The notes beneath the pieces were generated by a model, which saw only the letters and a list, made by a program, of their open reading frames with translations, did not search any database and was not told the DNA's origin. A stretch of DNA of 64,000 nucleotides, from contig BBMW01000012.1 in assembly GCA_000759755.1 (NCBI GenBank), positions 1 to 64,000 of the forward strand, in the 5' to 3' direction. This document shows positions 1 through 11,803 of the stretch, piece after piece. Source of the stretch: Citrobacter werkmanii NBRC 105721. GTDB lineage: Bacteria; Pseudomonadota; Gammaproteobacteria; Enterobacterales; Enterobacteriaceae. Within the stretch, counting starts at the first letter, position 1. Each line of letters starts with the position of its first letter. A program made the position numbers and the translations under genes.

Positions 1-466
1 ATCCCTGCAGGCCATCCCCTCTGCCCGCATCCCTGCGGGCAGACCCGGTCAGCCGTCAACACCTCATCGATTTTCAGCCGGATCGGGGTCATCGCTTCAA
101 TGCTCTGACTTCCAGTGAAACCTGTTTTGCTGTTTAAACAAAAAAACGCAGATGGTCAGGTGTGGGCTGGTCCGGCTGAAAATTGCCGACGTGTTTCCGT
201 AAGGCAGGGAGAGCCAGCATGGATGCTGGCTCAGGGCGCGCTTTGCATGGATGCTACCTCGCGCCCGGCCCGGTAGCCTGAAGGAATAAGCGGAGGGTAT
301 TGCGCAGCAACAATTTTCCTGCCGGGAGCCGGGATTGTAAAGGGTGCGGCGATAGCACCCTTTACACGTTCACAGGAACCGGTACATAAGAGAAGCAATG
401 AACATAAGGTGAACGGAACAATGCCTCAGATTCATCATCCTGGTCAGTGGATGTTAATTGATTCAT
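1..466. other. Gene-free structured region at left edge
   Basis: I see no convincing coding sequence here. The DNA is GC-rich and full of perfect hairpins: CTGCCCGCA/TGCGGGCAG near 31-52, AGCCAGCAT/ATGCTGGCT near 212-231, and AAAGGGTGC/GCACCCTTT near 338-363. A 12-base arm ATTTTCAGCCGG (about 70-81) is repeated in inverse orientation at about 171-182. CATGGATGCT occurs twice (about 219 and 246). Such density suits a structured RNA, a regulatory region or the edge of a mobile element. I do not recognise the family. Confidence 0.5.
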
Positions 467-503
467 TGCCGGATGGCGGCGCTTACGCCTTATCCGGCCT
501 ACA
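467..503. repeat. REP element downstream of tdcG
   Basis: Palindromic unit GCCGGATGGCGGCG followed by CGCCTTATCCGGCCTAC, the classic enterobacterial REP (Y) motif. It lies just past the tdcG stop, the usual extragenic 3' location, and may stabilise the end of the tdc mRNA. Confidence 0.85.
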
Positions 504-519
504 AACGCACCCTTTCATC

Positions 520-1884
520 TCAGGTACAAACCACTTTAATCGCCAGGCCACCGCGCGAAGTTTCACGGTACTTGTCATTCATATCTTTGCCCGTTTCGTA
601 CATGGTCTCGATCACTTTATCGAGCGAAACGCGTGGCTCAGACGTCCGGCGTAGCGCCATACGCGCGGCGTTCACGGCTTTTACCGCGTTGATCGCATTG
701 CGTTCGATACACGGTATTTGCACCTGCCCGGCCACCGGATCGCAGGTCAGCCCCAGGTTATGCTCCATAGCGATTTCCGCCGCAATGCATACCTGCGCAG
801 GGCTACCGCCAAGCAACTCCGTCAGCCCGGCTGCCGCCATGGAACAGGCTACGCCAATCTCTCCCTGACAGCCCACTTCGGCACCAGAAATAGAAGCATT
901 CATCTTATACAGCGCGCCTATCGCTCCTGCTGCCAGCAAATATCGGGCAATCGAGTTCGCATTCACCGGACGGCGGAATTTGTCGTAATAGGCCAGCACG
1001 GCGGGAATTATCCCGCATGCGCCGTTGGTTGGCGCGGTAACAACCCGACACCCGGCGGCGTTTTCTTCGCTCACGGCCAGCGCGAACATGTTGATCCAGT
1101 CGATCACGTTCATCGGGTCACTGGACAGATTATCACTGGAAACCAACAGTCGCCGCAGCGCCACGGCGCGACGCGGGACGTTCAGCGGGCCCGGCAGGAC
1201 GCCTTCGGTGTTCATGCCGCGCTCAATCCCGGCGTGCATGACGTCCCAGATGGCGGCAAAACCAGCATCGATTTCCTCTTTGCTGCGCATCGCCAGTTCG
1301 TTTTGCATCATCAGGCCGGAAACAGACAGCCCGTTGCGCTCGCACAGCTTCAGCAGTTCGCTGGCGGAATGAAAATTGTAGGGTACGGGTGTTTCAACGT
1401 CATGCACCTGACCAAATTGCTCCTCTTCGACGATAAAACCGCCGCCGATGGAGTAATAGGTTTTACTTAACAGTGTCTCGTTACCATGCCACGCGGTAAT
1501 ACGCATACCATTTTCATGGCGCGGCAGCGTTTCGCTATGAAAGAGAATATTTTCGTCTGGGGAGAAATCGACAATATGCGTACCCTGAGCAACCGGCAAA
1601 CGTCCGGTACGGGCCACTTCCTGAGTAAAACCAGGGATTGAATCTATATTAACGTTTTGCGGACTGTTACCGGCCAGTCCCATCATGATGGCGACGTCTG
1701 TCGCATGACCTTTGCCGGTCAGAGAGAGCGATCCATAAAGATCGACCACGATATGCGTGGTCCTGAAGAGTTCCCCGCTGCTGACCAACAGATCGATAAA
1801 GCTTTTACCTGCGTTCATTGGCCCCACGGTATGGGAGCTGGAAGGTCCAATGCCAATCTTGAAAATATCGAATGCGCTAATCAT
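520..1884 (-). CDS. tdcG: L-serine dehydratase 3 (TdcG)
   Basis: Iron-sulfur L-serine ammonia-lyase: serine to pyruvate and ammonia. The protein is 454 residues, the length of E. coli TdcG. It has the N-terminal beta domain (DIFKIGIGPSSSHTVGPM) and a C-terminal alpha domain with conserved cysteines (NGACGIIPAV, GAEVGCQGEIG, LGLTCDPVAG) expected to hold the 4Fe-4S cluster. I chose the ATG at 1884, seven bases after GAGGG; the upstream GTG at 1890 would put the ribosome site too close. It is the last gene of tdcABCDEFG. The paralogues SdaA and SdaB are alternatives by sequence, but the context decides for TdcG. Confidence 0.97.
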   Translation of the reverse strand: MISAFDIFKIGIGPSSSHTVGPMNAGKSFIDLLVSSGELFRTTHIVVDLYGSLSLTGKGHATDVAIMMGLAGNSPQNVNIDSIPGFTQEVARTGRLPVAQGTHIVDFSPDENILFHSETLPRHENGMRITAWHGNETLLSKTYYSIGGGFIVEEEQFGQVHDVETPVPYNFHSASELLKLCERNGLSVSGLMMQNELAMRSKEEIDAGFAAIWDVMHAGIERGMNTEGVLPGPLNVPRRAVALRRLLVSSDNLSSDPMNVIDWINMFALAVSEENAAGCRVVTAPTNGACGIIPAVLAYYDKFRRPVNANSIARYLLAAGAIGALYKMNASISGAEVGCQGEIGVACSMAAAGLTELLGGSPAQVCIAAEIAMEHNLGLTCDPVAGQVQIPCIERNAINAVKAVNAARMALRRTSEPRVSLDKVIETMYETGKDMNDKYRETSRGGLAIKVVCT

Positions 1885-1971
1885 ATCCACACCCTCGGAT
1901 TGCCGTTCAGTGAAGACCAGGTTTCACACTCATTAAGGATCGGGGCGATCCTGCGATCGCCCCGCAAGGGA

Positions 1972-2367
1972 TTACAGCGTATCGCCACGCACGGCGATGG
2001 CTTCAATCTCCAGCTTCACATCCTTTGGTAAGCGGGCGACCTGTACGCAGCTGCGCGTAGGGTAGATTGCCTTGTGCTCATCAAAAAACTGCTGGTACAC
2101 CTGGTTAATGGTGGCGAAGTCGTTCAGGTCAGAAACGAAAACGGTGGTCTTGACGATATCGCTCACCTTCAAACCGGCGGACTCGACAATCGCTTTCACG
2201 TTTTCCAGGCTTTGACGCGCCTGATCGGCCACGTTTTCTGCCACTTCACCGGTCTGTGGACACACCGGAATCTGACCTGAGGTCAACACCATACTGCCCA
2301 GATCCACACCCTGTACGTAAGGTCCAATCGCCCCTGGCGCACATTCGGTTGCAATAACTTTTCTCAT
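1972..2367 (-). CDS. tdcF: RidA/YjgF-family enamine/imine deaminase TdcF
   Basis: Small trimeric RidA-family protein of 131 residues, expected to hydrolyse reactive 2-aminoacrylate/2-aminocrotonate enamines released by threonine and serine dehydratases, or to bind 2-ketobutyrate. The family hallmark RSCVQVARLPKDVKLEIE near the C-terminus carries the substrate-binding arginine. It sits between tdcE and tdcG, 13 bases after tdcE, consistent with co-transcription. The C-terminus is about two residues longer than in E. coli. Confidence 0.96.
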   Translation of the reverse strand: MRKVIATECAPGAIGPYVQGVDLGSMVLTSGQIPVCPQTGEVAENVADQARQSLENVKAIVESAGLKVSDIVKTTVFVSDLNDFATINQVYQQFFDEHKAIYPTRSCVQVARLPKDVKLEIEAIAVRGDTL

Positions 2368-2380
2368 AACCCCTCCGGCG

Positions 2381-4675
2381 TTACAGCGCCTGGGTGAAAG
2401 TACGTGAAATAACGTCCTGCTGCTGTTCGCGGGTCAGCGCGTTGAAGCGCACCGCATAACCAGACACGCGGATCGTCAGGTTCGGATAGTTTTCCGGGTG
2501 CTCAATGGCATCCATCAACATTTCACGGTTCATAACGTTAACGTTCAGATGCTGCCCACCTTCCACATGCGCTTCATGGTGGAAGTAACCATCCAGCAGC
2601 CCGACCAGGTTGGTTTTACGCACGCTATCTTCTTTGCCCAGCGCAGCCGGCACAATGGAGAAGGTGTACGAAATACCGTCTTTGGCATAGGTAAACGGCA
2701 GTTTGGCGACCGAGGTTAACGACGCCACCGCACCTTTGCGATCGCGGCCGTGCATCGGGTTTGCCCCTGGCGCAAACGGCGTACCTGCGCGACGTCCATC
2801 CGGCGTGTTACCTGTTTTCTGGCCGTACACCACGTTGGAGGTGATGGTCAGAATGGACTGCGTCGGCACCGCGTTACGGTAGGTTGGCAACACCTTAATT
2901 TTTTTCATAAAGCGTTCGACCAGGTCGCAGGCAATGCTGTCTACGCGCTCGTCGTTGTTACCGTATTGCGGATAGTCGCCTTCGATTTCAAAATCGATCG
3001 CCAGACCGTTTTCATCACGAATCGGTCTCACGCGGGCGTATTTGATAGCCGACAGCGAATCCGCCGCCACGGAAAGCCCCGCCATACCACAGGCCATCGT
3101 GCGATAAACATCACGATCGTGCAACGCCATCAACGAAGCTTCATAGCTGTACTTGTCGTGCATGTAGTGGATGATGTTCAACGCGCTGATGTACTGCACG
3201 GCCAGCCAGTCCATAAAGTGGTCCAGGCTCTCCATCACCGTGTCGTAATCCAACACGTCATCCATCAGCGGCGCAGTTTTCGGTCCGACCTGGATTTTTA
3301 GTTTCTCATCCACACCGCCGTTGATTGCGTACAGCAACGTTTTGGCGAGGTTGGCGCGCGCACCGAAGAACTGCATTTGCTTGCCGATAACCATCGGGCT
3401 GACACAGCAGGCAATGGCATAGTCATCGCTGTTAAAGTCAGTACGCATCAGATCATCGTTTTCGTACTGTAAAGACGAGGTGATGATGGACACCTGAGCG
3501 GCATATTTTTTGAAGGCAATCGGTAGCTGCTCGGACCACAGTACCGTCAGGTTCGGCTCAGGCGCCGGCCCCATGGTGTGCAGCGTATGCAGGTAGCGGA
3601 ACGAGTTTTTGGTCACCAGCGTACGACCATCCAGTCCCATACCACCGATGACTTCGGTCGCCCAGATAGGGTCGCCAGAGAACAGGGTGTCGAATTCCGG
3701 CGTACGCAGGAAGCGCACCATACGGATCTTCATAATGAAGTGGTCGATCAGCTCCTGCGCCTGCTGCTCGTTTAAAATTCCCGCTTTGAAGTCACGCTCA
3801 ATGTAGATGTCGAGGAACGAAGCGGTACGGCCCAGCGACATAGCGCCGCCGTTCTGCGATTTCACCGCAGCCAGGTAAGCAAAGTAGACCCACTGCACCG
3901 CTTCCTGCGCATTACGTGCCGGACGAGAGATATCGCAGCCGTATTTCGCTGCCATTTCCTGCATTTGCAGCAGAGCGCGACGGTGTTCAGACAGTTCTTC
4001 ACGCAGACGAATCGTGGCTTCAAGATTCTGCCCCCACTCCAGATTCGACTGAAGATCGGCAAACTGCAGTTCACGCTCACGCACCAGGTAGCGGATACCG
4101 TACAGCGCAACGCGGCGGTAGTCACCGATGATGCGGCCACGACCATAGCCGTCCGGCAGACCGGTCAGTACGCCGGATTTACGGCAGCGCAGCATATCCG
4201 GAGAGTAAGCATCGAATACGCCCTGGTTGTGGGTCTTACGCAGGTCAGTAAACAGGTATTCAAAATTAGCATCCATCTCACGACCATAAGCATCAAAAGA
4301 GCTTTTGATCATGTTGATGCCGCCAAACGGATGCAGGGCGCGCTTGAGCGGCGCATCCGTTTGCAGACCGACGATTTTTTCCAGTTCTTGTTCAATATAA
4401 CCGGCGTCATGCGCGGTTATCGTGGTGGCAATATTGGTATCGAAATCAACCGGCGCATGGGTCGAGTTTTCAATACGGATGCCCGCCATAACTTTTTCCC
4501 ACAACGCCGTGGTTGCTGGCGTTGCTTCGGCGAGGAAAGATTCATCCCCTTCATAAGGCGTGTAGTTGTGCTGAATAAAATCACGGACATTAATTTCTTC
4601 TTTCCAGTCCGTACCTTTAAAGCCATTCCAGGCTTCGGCATACAGCATATCGCTGGTATCGATATTTACCTTCAT
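2381..4675 (-). CDS. tdcE: 2-ketobutyrate formate-lyase / pyruvate formate-lyase TdcE
   Basis: Glycyl-radical enzyme of 764 residues, identical in length to E. coli TdcE. It cleaves 2-ketobutyrate (from threonine) or pyruvate with CoA, giving propionyl-CoA or acetyl-CoA plus formate, only without oxygen. The catalytic cysteine pair is Cys423-Cys424 in ACCVSPM, and the radical-bearing glycine is Gly739 in VSGYAVRF, both in the expected places. Activation needs PflA, which is not encoded here. The gene lies between tdcD and tdcF in the operon. Confidence 0.98.
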   Translation of the reverse strand: MKVNIDTSDMLYAEAWNGFKGTDWKEEINVRDFIQHNYTPYEGDESFLAEATPATTALWEKVMAGIRIENSTHAPVDFDTNIATTITAHDAGYIEQELEKIVGLQTDAPLKRALHPFGGINMIKSSFDAYGREMDANFEYLFTDLRKTHNQGVFDAYSPDMLRCRKSGVLTGLPDGYGRGRIIGDYRRVALYGIRYLVRERELQFADLQSNLEWGQNLEATIRLREELSEHRRALLQMQEMAAKYGCDISRPARNAQEAVQWVYFAYLAAVKSQNGGAMSLGRTASFLDIYIERDFKAGILNEQQAQELIDHFIMKIRMVRFLRTPEFDTLFSGDPIWATEVIGGMGLDGRTLVTKNSFRYLHTLHTMGPAPEPNLTVLWSEQLPIAFKKYAAQVSIITSSLQYENDDLMRTDFNSDDYAIACCVSPMVIGKQMQFFGARANLAKTLLYAINGGVDEKLKIQVGPKTAPLMDDVLDYDTVMESLDHFMDWLAVQYISALNIIHYMHDKYSYEASLMALHDRDVYRTMACGMAGLSVAADSLSAIKYARVRPIRDENGLAIDFEIEGDYPQYGNNDERVDSIACDLVERFMKKIKVLPTYRNAVPTQSILTITSNVVYGQKTGNTPDGRRAGTPFAPGANPMHGRDRKGAVASLTSVAKLPFTYAKDGISYTFSIVPAALGKEDSVRKTNLVGLLDGYFHHEAHVEGGQHLNVNVMNREMLMDAIEHPENYPNLTIRVSGYAVRFNALTREQQQDVISRTFTQAL

Positions 4676-4703
4676 GAAAAATAATCTCTCTGCTGAAAAT
4701 TAA

Positions 4704-5912
4704 TTATGCAAATGCTACTGGGATATTAATTTTGCCTAACGCAATGGCATCACGAGCAATCATTTTCTCTTCATTTGTGGGAATCACCGCACAAATAACA
4801 CGAGCATCCTTATTAGAGATAATTCTTTCGCCATGGGAATTTGGCAGACTATTCATCTCGCTATCGATATTTACACCTAAAACGGCCAAATGCTCGATAA
4901 CCAAACGGCGAATTAATACTGAGTTCTCACCGATTCCGCCGGTGAAAATAATGCCATCAAGACGATGCAGCGATGCGGCATGTCCGGCGATGTGACGCGC
5001 AATACGATGCACAAACGTTTTAATCGCCAATTGCGCGCGCTCATGTCCTTCGTGCCAGGCTTTTTCTAACGTACGTAAGTCAGAGGACAGACCGGAAATA
5101 CCCAGCAAACCGGACTCTTTATTCACTACGCGCTCAAGGTCGCCGAGCGTCTGGTTGGTTTCAGCGGCAATCCACGCCATCGCGCCGAAATCCACGTCGC
5201 CGCTGCGTGTGCCCATCATCAGCCCTTCCAGCGGCGTCATGCCCATCGAGGTATCAACGCTCTGCCCGTTACGTACCGCACAGATAGACGCGCCGTTGCC
5301 CAGGTGCGCCACAACCAGACCTGAATCATCATTCTGCAGATCCAGAAGTTCATGCGCTCGTTGCGAAACATAGCGATGCGACGTGCCGTGGAAACCGTAA
5401 CGACGAACGCCTAACTCCTCAAAATATTTCCACGGTAAACCGTACAGATAGGCTTCTGGGGCCATCGTCTGATGGAAGCTGGTATCAAATACCGCGACCT
5501 GCTGCACGCCTGGGAAAAGGTGCTGAGCAGATTCAATCCCGCTCAGGTTCGCATAATTATGTAGCGGTGCTAATGGCGATACCCGGCGAATATTGTCGAT
5601 AACTTCCTCAGTAATAATTGCTGATTCGGTAAAGATATTTCCACCGTGGGCAATGCGGTGGCCAATTAAGGCCACACTGTCCATTAAATTACGTTTTTCC
5701 AGTTCAACGGCAATCGCTTTTAATGCGTCTTCGTAGCTGTGGTGAGCCAGCTTAGCTGGCTCTCCTCCATTAATTGCTATGAACGCATTTTCAGAGTTAA
5801 TACCGTCTGCAATTCCCGCCATTAAAACTTCACAGTTTGCTGCATCGAGCACTGAGAATTTAATGGAAGATGAACCACAGTTAATAACCAGTACTACCGG
5901 AAACTCATTCAT
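4704..5912 (-). CDS. tdcD: Propionate/acetate kinase TdcD
   Basis: ASKHA-fold kinase of 402 residues. It converts propionyl-phosphate (or acetyl-phosphate) plus ADP to propionate plus ATP, the energy-yielding step of anaerobic threonine breakdown. The N-terminal phosphate-binding segment [15 protein letters not shown], the GFHGTSHRY motif and the adenosine segment FTGGIGENS are intact. It is 28 bases upstream of tdcE. AckA is a close paralogue, but operon context and length identify TdcD. Confidence 0.97.
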   Translation of the reverse strand: MNEFPVVLVINCGSSSIKFSVLDAANCEVLMAGIADGINSENAFIAINGGEPAKLAHHSYEDALKAIAVELEKRNLMDSVALIGHRIAHGGNIFTESAIITEEVIDNIRRVSPLAPLHNYANLSGIESAQHLFPGVQQVAVFDTSFHQTMAPEAYLYGLPWKYFEELGVRRYGFHGTSHRYVSQRAHELLDLQNDDSGLVVAHLGNGASICAVRNGQSVDTSMGMTPLEGLMMGTRSGDVDFGAMAWIAAETNQTLGDLERVVNKESGLLGISGLSSDLRTLEKAWHEGHERAQLAIKTFVHRIARHIAGHAASLHRLDGIIFTGGIGENSVLIRRLVIEHLAVLGVNIDSEMNSLPNSHGERIISNKDARVICAVIPTNEEKMIARDAIALGKINIPVAFA

Positions 5913-5943
5913 TTCACTACTCCGCTCATCCTGAGCTTAAGGA

Positions 5944-7278
<1,335 letters not shown>

Positions 7279-7297
7279 CTATCCTCAACGAAGTATA

Positions 7298-8287
7298 TTA
7301 AGCGTCAACTAAACCAGTAATTTGAGATACACGAGAAAGATCGATATTACCGCCAGAAATAATGCTGACTGTTTTTCTGTTCTGGATATAGCTATCTAAT
7401 TTCCCGCTTAATAATGCTGCGCATGCCAGCGCACCGGCACCTTCAGTTACAACTTTATTTCGCTGAATTAATGCCACCATGCTGTTGCGAATTTCATCTT
7501 CGCTGACCAGGACAATGTCATCCACCAACTCACGAACGATTTCATACGTTAAAGTACCCGGGCGAGAGACGTCACAACCATCCGCCAGGGTGCCGGTCGT
7601 TCGGTGCGTGGTTATTTCTCCAGCGCGGAAAGAAGCCGCCATGCCGTGAACGTTTTCAGACTGTACGCCAATAATCTTAATGGTCGGGTTAATAGATTTA
7701 ATTGCCACCGCAATACCTGCAATCAGTCCGCCGCCGCCAATTGGCACAATCACGTTATCGACATCGTACAGATCTTCCAGAATTTCCAGACCAATAGTGC
7801 CCTGACCGGCAATCACTTTCGGGTCATCATAGGGCGGAATAAAGATACGGCCTTCCGTTTCCACAATCTCGCTAACCTTCGCGATAGTGTCGTTGAAGTT
7901 ATCACCGTGCAGCACAACTTCCGCGGAATAATCGCAGGTTGCCGCCACTTTAGACTTCGGCGCGCCTTTCGGCATCACCACTTTGCCGTCAATTCCGAGC
8001 ATGGCGCAGGAGAGAGAAACCCCTTGCGCATGGTTCCCTGCAGAGCAAGCCACCACGCCTTTACATCTTTCCGCTTCGGTTAATGAACTGAGCTTGTTAA
8101 AAGCGCCGCGGATTTTAAATGAACCGGTACGCTGCATGTTTTCAAACTTGAGGAAAATTTCCCCTTTGCAACGTTCACTAAAATAGTTAGAGCGAGGCAT
8201 TCCCGTTTTATATATTTTCCCCGCCAGTCTTTTTTTCGCTTCGAGGATATCTTCAATTGCAACTGGGAGATCGTATGTAATGTGCAT
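7298..8287 (-). CDS. tdcB: Catabolic threonine dehydratase TdcB
   Basis: PLP-dependent fold-type II enzyme of 329 residues: threonine to 2-ketobutyrate and ammonia. The Schiff-base lysine is Lys58 in [12 protein letters not shown] and the phosphate-binding loop is GGGGLIAG. It lacks the C-terminal regulatory ACT domains of biosynthetic IlvA, matching the AMP-activated catabolic form. It is the first enzyme gene after tdcA. Confidence 0.98.
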   Translation of the reverse strand: MHITYDLPVAIEDILEAKKRLAGKIYKTGMPRSNYFSERCKGEIFLKFENMQRTGSFKIRGAFNKLSSLTEAERCKGVVACSAGNHAQGVSLSCAMLGIDGKVVMPKGAPKSKVAATCDYSAEVVLHGDNFNDTIAKVSEIVETEGRIFIPPYDDPKVIAGQGTIGLEILEDLYDVDNVIVPIGGGGLIAGIAVAIKSINPTIKIIGVQSENVHGMAASFRAGEITTHRTTGTLADGCDVSRPGTLTYEIVRELVDDIVLVSEDEIRNSMVALIQRNKVVTEGAGALACAALLSGKLDSYIQNRKTVSIISGGNIDLSRVSQITGLVDA

Positions 8288-8385
8288 TAGAACCTCTTAC
8301 CTGGGTATTAAATTAAATAGATAGCCGTAACCATTGTCAGATATAGACAGATGGCATTGAGTCCGTGTTAAAACAAATTCAATCT

Positions 8386-9324
8386 TTAATCAACTTCAAT
8401 TAATTGCCTTCGTCTTCGACAATTATATGATGAATATTCTTTGGCTAATTCCACCAAAATAGATGCTGCTTTTTTAATTCGATAATTTTTCGACCACACG
8501 GCGGCATAACGCGCGACGGGTAACGTCTCTTGTACCGGGATAGTAATAAACTGGTTTGAGCCAAACGGTGTGGTCATGTCACAGGGAATTACTGTTAAGA
8601 AATCAGCATTGAGAACAAGATTATAAATGGTGACGACGGAGTCAGTATTAACGATGTTTTCACTGCTGATGCCATTATTTTGTAACGTAGTTAGAAGTTC
8701 GCGGTAGTATCCCATATTCGTTTGTGGCAACACCCACTGTTCGTTTTTCAACGCGCTCAGCGAGGTGATGCCGGTGCATGTTCGGGACTTGCTGGCGACC
8801 AGTATAAAGTCTGACTCAAAGAGCGGCTCAACATGGAGATCCTGTAGTTTCATCTCATCACTCAGCGTACCGATAGCGAAGTCGAGGCGCCCGTCACGAA
8901 GCGCGGGTAAGAACGAGGAGAGCTGCGCTTCGTACATGGAAACCTGCGCCTTCGGAAACACCTCTTTAAATTTTTTAATCATGCCGGACATGATGGTGAA
9001 GGCGATCAGTGAAGGAAAGCCAAACGACACATCAACCACTGCGTTACTCGTCATGCTGTTCATCTCATCAACCATGTTTTTCATTTCACGAGTAATGGAT
9101 TCAGACCATGAGAGCATCACCTGACCAGCCTGAGTCAAGGTAACGCCGGTATTTTTACGCACCACTAACTCAATACCAAAATAAGCCTCAACATCATTAA
9201 TGATTTTGCTGACCGCCGGTTGAGTTAAACCTAATTCTTTTGCAGCAGAACCGATAGAACCACTTCTAATGACTTCCTGAAAGACCACTAAGTGCTGTGT
9301 TTTAGGGAGAGAAATAGTATTCAT
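8386..9324 (-). CDS. tdcA: LysR-family activator of the tdc operon, TdcA
   Basis: LysR-type transcriptional activator of 312 residues with an N-terminal winged helix-turn-helix (FQEVIRSGSIGSAAKELGLT, then QPAVSKI) and a periplasmic-binding-like effector domain. I chose the ATG at 9324 because it gives MNTISLPKTQHLVV, the E. coli length. An in-frame extension to 9402 would run through the CRP site and is unlikely to be translated. It is first in tdcABCDEFG and about 100 bases from tdcB. The partner gene tdcR, known upstream in E. coli, is not seen. Confidence 0.97.
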   Translation of the reverse strand: MNTISLPKTQHLVVFQEVIRSGSIGSAAKELGLTQPAVSKIINDVEAYFGIELVVRKNTGVTLTQAGQVMLSWSESITREMKNMVDEMNSMTSNAVVDVSFGFPSLIAFTIMSGMIKKFKEVFPKAQVSMYEAQLSSFLPALRDGRLDFAIGTLSDEMKLQDLHVEPLFESDFILVASKSRTCTGITSLSALKNEQWVLPQTNMGYYRELLTTLQNNGISSENIVNTDSVVTIYNLVLNADFLTVIPCDMTTPFGSNQFITIPVQETLPVARYAAVWSKNYRIKKAASILVELAKEYSSYNCRRRRQLIEVD

Positions 9325-9387
9325 ATCGTCCTGCTCTAATAACTTTGTTGACGGCAGGAAGTTTACCAAATTAAGCAAACGAGGATA

Positions 9388-9403
9388 TGTGCGACCACTC
9401 ACA
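9388..9403 (-). promoter_or_regulatory. CRP site of the tdc promoter
   Basis: On the minus strand this reads TGTGAGTGGTCGCACA, with the TGTGA-N6-TCACA architecture and one mismatch. It lies about 65 bases upstream of the tdcA start. The tdc operon is known to require CRP in E. coli, and this site matches the location of the known one. Confidence 0.8.
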
Positions 9404-10045
9404 AATCCCCTTCCCTTACATTTTGTAAGATTATTATTAAATTGATAATTTCTTATTAATCATAGAGATAGAAAATATCAATCTCACTTAACCCTGACTT
9501 TAATCAAAAAAAGATGGGGGGATAACGATTTTTTATGGCTATAACGACATCATTTTCTCTGTTATTTCTTCGAACCATGAAAGGCTATATTTCAATCAAT
9601 TACAGAGTAATTACCGGTAAAAAATGCGTTTAAATTTAATAAGTAATTTATCAAATATAATTATATTTTATCGTTTATGGTGTTTAAATAACGCCATGCA
9701 TCACATTTTTTTGCCTTGTTTGTTTGTAAAAAAACATTGCATTTATCAATATTTAAACCAATGAAAACAAACCATCATCATATGCAACATTATATTAACA
9801 CCGATTTTGCGCACTTTGTCAGCAACTAATTTTGTGATGGCGATCGATTGCGCGTGATTATTCTCGATAAAAACGTATCGCATAGCGTTTTGTGTTGCTC
9901 ATCACAAAACCAGAAATATCCCGAGAGACATTTCCTCTTATAAAAGAAATCAGGAACATTAATAAGAACGAAATAAAGGTTAGATGAGTGGGAAATAAAC
10001 GTCAGATTTGTGGTGAATCAATCGCAACGCCATCAGGAAAACATT
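9404..10045. other. AT-rich gene-free region upstream of tdcA
   Basis: About 640 bases without a credible gene, strongly AT-rich between about 9420 and 9830. In E. coli this side of the tdc promoter holds IHF and TdcA/TdcR sites and the tdcR gene. I find no tdcR-like reading frame. Runs such as AATTTATCAAATATAATTATAT (about 9645-9668) are plausible bending or H-NS-bound DNA, but I cannot assign individual sites. Confidence 0.6.
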
Positions 10046-10133
10046 TGCCGGATGGCGGCGTAACCACCTTATCCAGCCTACAAAACCCGTTCCATACACC
10101 CAGTAGGCCTGATAAGCGCAGCGCCATCAGGCA
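10046..10133. repeat. REP/BIME pair between tdc and rnpB
   Basis: GCCGGATGGCGGCGTAACCA is followed by TTATCCAGCCTACAAA, then by a diverged inverse unit AGGCCTGATAAGCGCAGCGC ending in CATCAGGCATG. This is the head-to-head arrangement of a BIME, and it sits downstream of the rnpB terminator. Confidence 0.75.
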
Positions 10134-10153
10134 TGACAACCTACTCAGAAAGC

Positions 10154-10178
10154 AAAAACCCCGCCGAAGCGGGGTTTT
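10154..10178 (-). terminator. rnpB intrinsic terminator
   Basis: On the minus strand: CCCCGC, tetraloop TTCG, GCGGGG, then TTTTT. It lies a few bases past the RNase P RNA 3' end, as in E. coli. Confidence 0.92.
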
Positions 10179-10183
10179 ATAAA

Positions 10184-10560
<377 letters not shown>

Positions 10561-10567
10561 GGCGCGC

Positions 10568-10596
10568 AGTATAGAGGGTTTGCGGGGCAATGTCAC
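10568..10596 (-). promoter_or_regulatory. rnpB promoter
   Basis: Minus strand: -35 GTGACA (10591-10596), a 17-base spacer, -10 TATACT (10568-10573), then a GC-rich discriminator GCGCGCC before the rnpB start at 10560. The discriminator is typical of stringently controlled stable-RNA promoters. The -35 box overlaps the garK stop codon at 10593. Confidence 0.8.
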
Positions 10597-11738
10597 CCCG
10601 CACTGCGCATTCCTATCGCCAGCGTGGCGGCAATGTTCCTTGAAGCACGATAAATATTATCAAATGCCCCACGGAACGCCTCTTCCAGTGTGCTGATACT
10701 GGTCAATACGCTAAACACCGCATCGATACCATATTGATGCACCACCGCCACATCATGCGTCAGGCTGCCGCCAATACCAATCACTGGCTTGTGGTACTTC
10801 TTCGCGACATTCGCCACACCTACCGGCACTTTGCCGTGAATACTCTGGCTGTCGATCCGCCCCTCGCCAGTCACTACCAGCGTGCAATCGTGAATATGTT
10901 CTTCCAGATTAAGCGCCTGAGTCACAATCTCTATCCCACTGCGCAGATCCGCGCCTAAAAAAGCCATTAACGCTGCGCCCATTCCACCAGCCGCACCGGC
11001 GCCGGGAACGTCCTTCACGTCGACCCGCAGCGATTTTTTAATAATCTCGGCATAGTGAGACAGATTACGGTCCAGTTCGAGAATGCGTTCTTCCGTTGCC
11101 CCTTTCTGCGGGCCAAAGATACGTGAAGCGCCAGAATCACCTGTAAGCGGATTGGTCACGTCACAAGCCACGCGAATTGAACAGGTTTTTAAACGTGGAT
11201 CCAGGCCCGAGATATCGATGGCGTTCAGACTCATCAGGCTACCACCGCCGTAGCCAATTTCAGTTCCGTTGGCGTCACAGAGTTTCGCTCCCAGCGCCTG
11301 CGCCATACCCGCGCCGCCGTCGTTGGTCGCGCTACCGCCAATGCCGATAATGATGCTCTGTGCGCCGCTGTTCAGCGCCTGCAAAATCAACTCTCCGGTA
11401 CCACGCGACGTAGTGACTAACGGATTGCGCTTTTCAGGAGGAACCAGCGCCAGACCACTGGCTGCCGCCATTTCGATAAACGCGGTTTTACCGTCCCCGG
11501 ACATGCCCCAGCAGGCATTCACTTTTTCGCCCAGCGGCCCCGTCACCCACGCGGAATGTTCACGCCCTTGCGTGGCAGCAATCATGGCTTCGACCGTTCC
11601 TTCGCCGCCATCGGCAACCGGAACAGACACATATTGCGCATCGGGGAAAATTTCCCGAAATCCTTTTTCTATTGCCTGAGCTACCTCGGTGGCAGAAAGG
11701 CTTTCTTTATAAGAGTCTGGGGCAATTACGATTTTCAT
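10593..11738 (-). CDS. garK: Glycerate 2-kinase GarK
   Basis: Type-1 glycerate kinase of 381 residues, making 2-phosphoglycerate from D-glycerate as the last step of glucarate/galactarate catabolism. Start at 11738 (MKIVIAPDSYKES) gives the exact E. coli length; a longer in-frame extension reads back into the intergenic gap and is rejected. Motifs GIGGSATNDGG and VTGEGRIDSQS are family hallmarks. It follows garR by 65 bases and ends inside the rnpB promoter. Confidence 0.97.
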   Translation of the reverse strand: MKIVIAPDSYKESLSATEVAQAIEKGFREIFPDAQYVSVPVADGGEGTVEAMIAATQGREHSAWVTGPLGEKVNACWGMSGDGKTAFIEMAAASGLALVPPEKRNPLVTTSRGTGELILQALNSGAQSIIIGIGGSATNDGGAGMAQALGAKLCDANGTEIGYGGGSLMSLNAIDISGLDPRLKTCSIRVACDVTNPLTGDSGASRIFGPQKGATEERILELDRNLSHYAEIIKKSLRVDVKDVPGAGAAGGMGAALMAFLGADLRSGIEIVTQALNLEEHIHDCTLVVTGEGRIDSQSIHGKVPVGVANVAKKYHKPVIGIGGSLTHDVAVVHQYGIDAVFSVLTSISTLEEAFRGAFDNIYRASRNIAATLAIGMRSAG

Positions 11739-11803
11739 AGTTATGTAGCCTGACAGTGCCGCGCAAGGCAAGAAATACAGGGCGCGCATCCGCGCCCTTC
11801 TTG

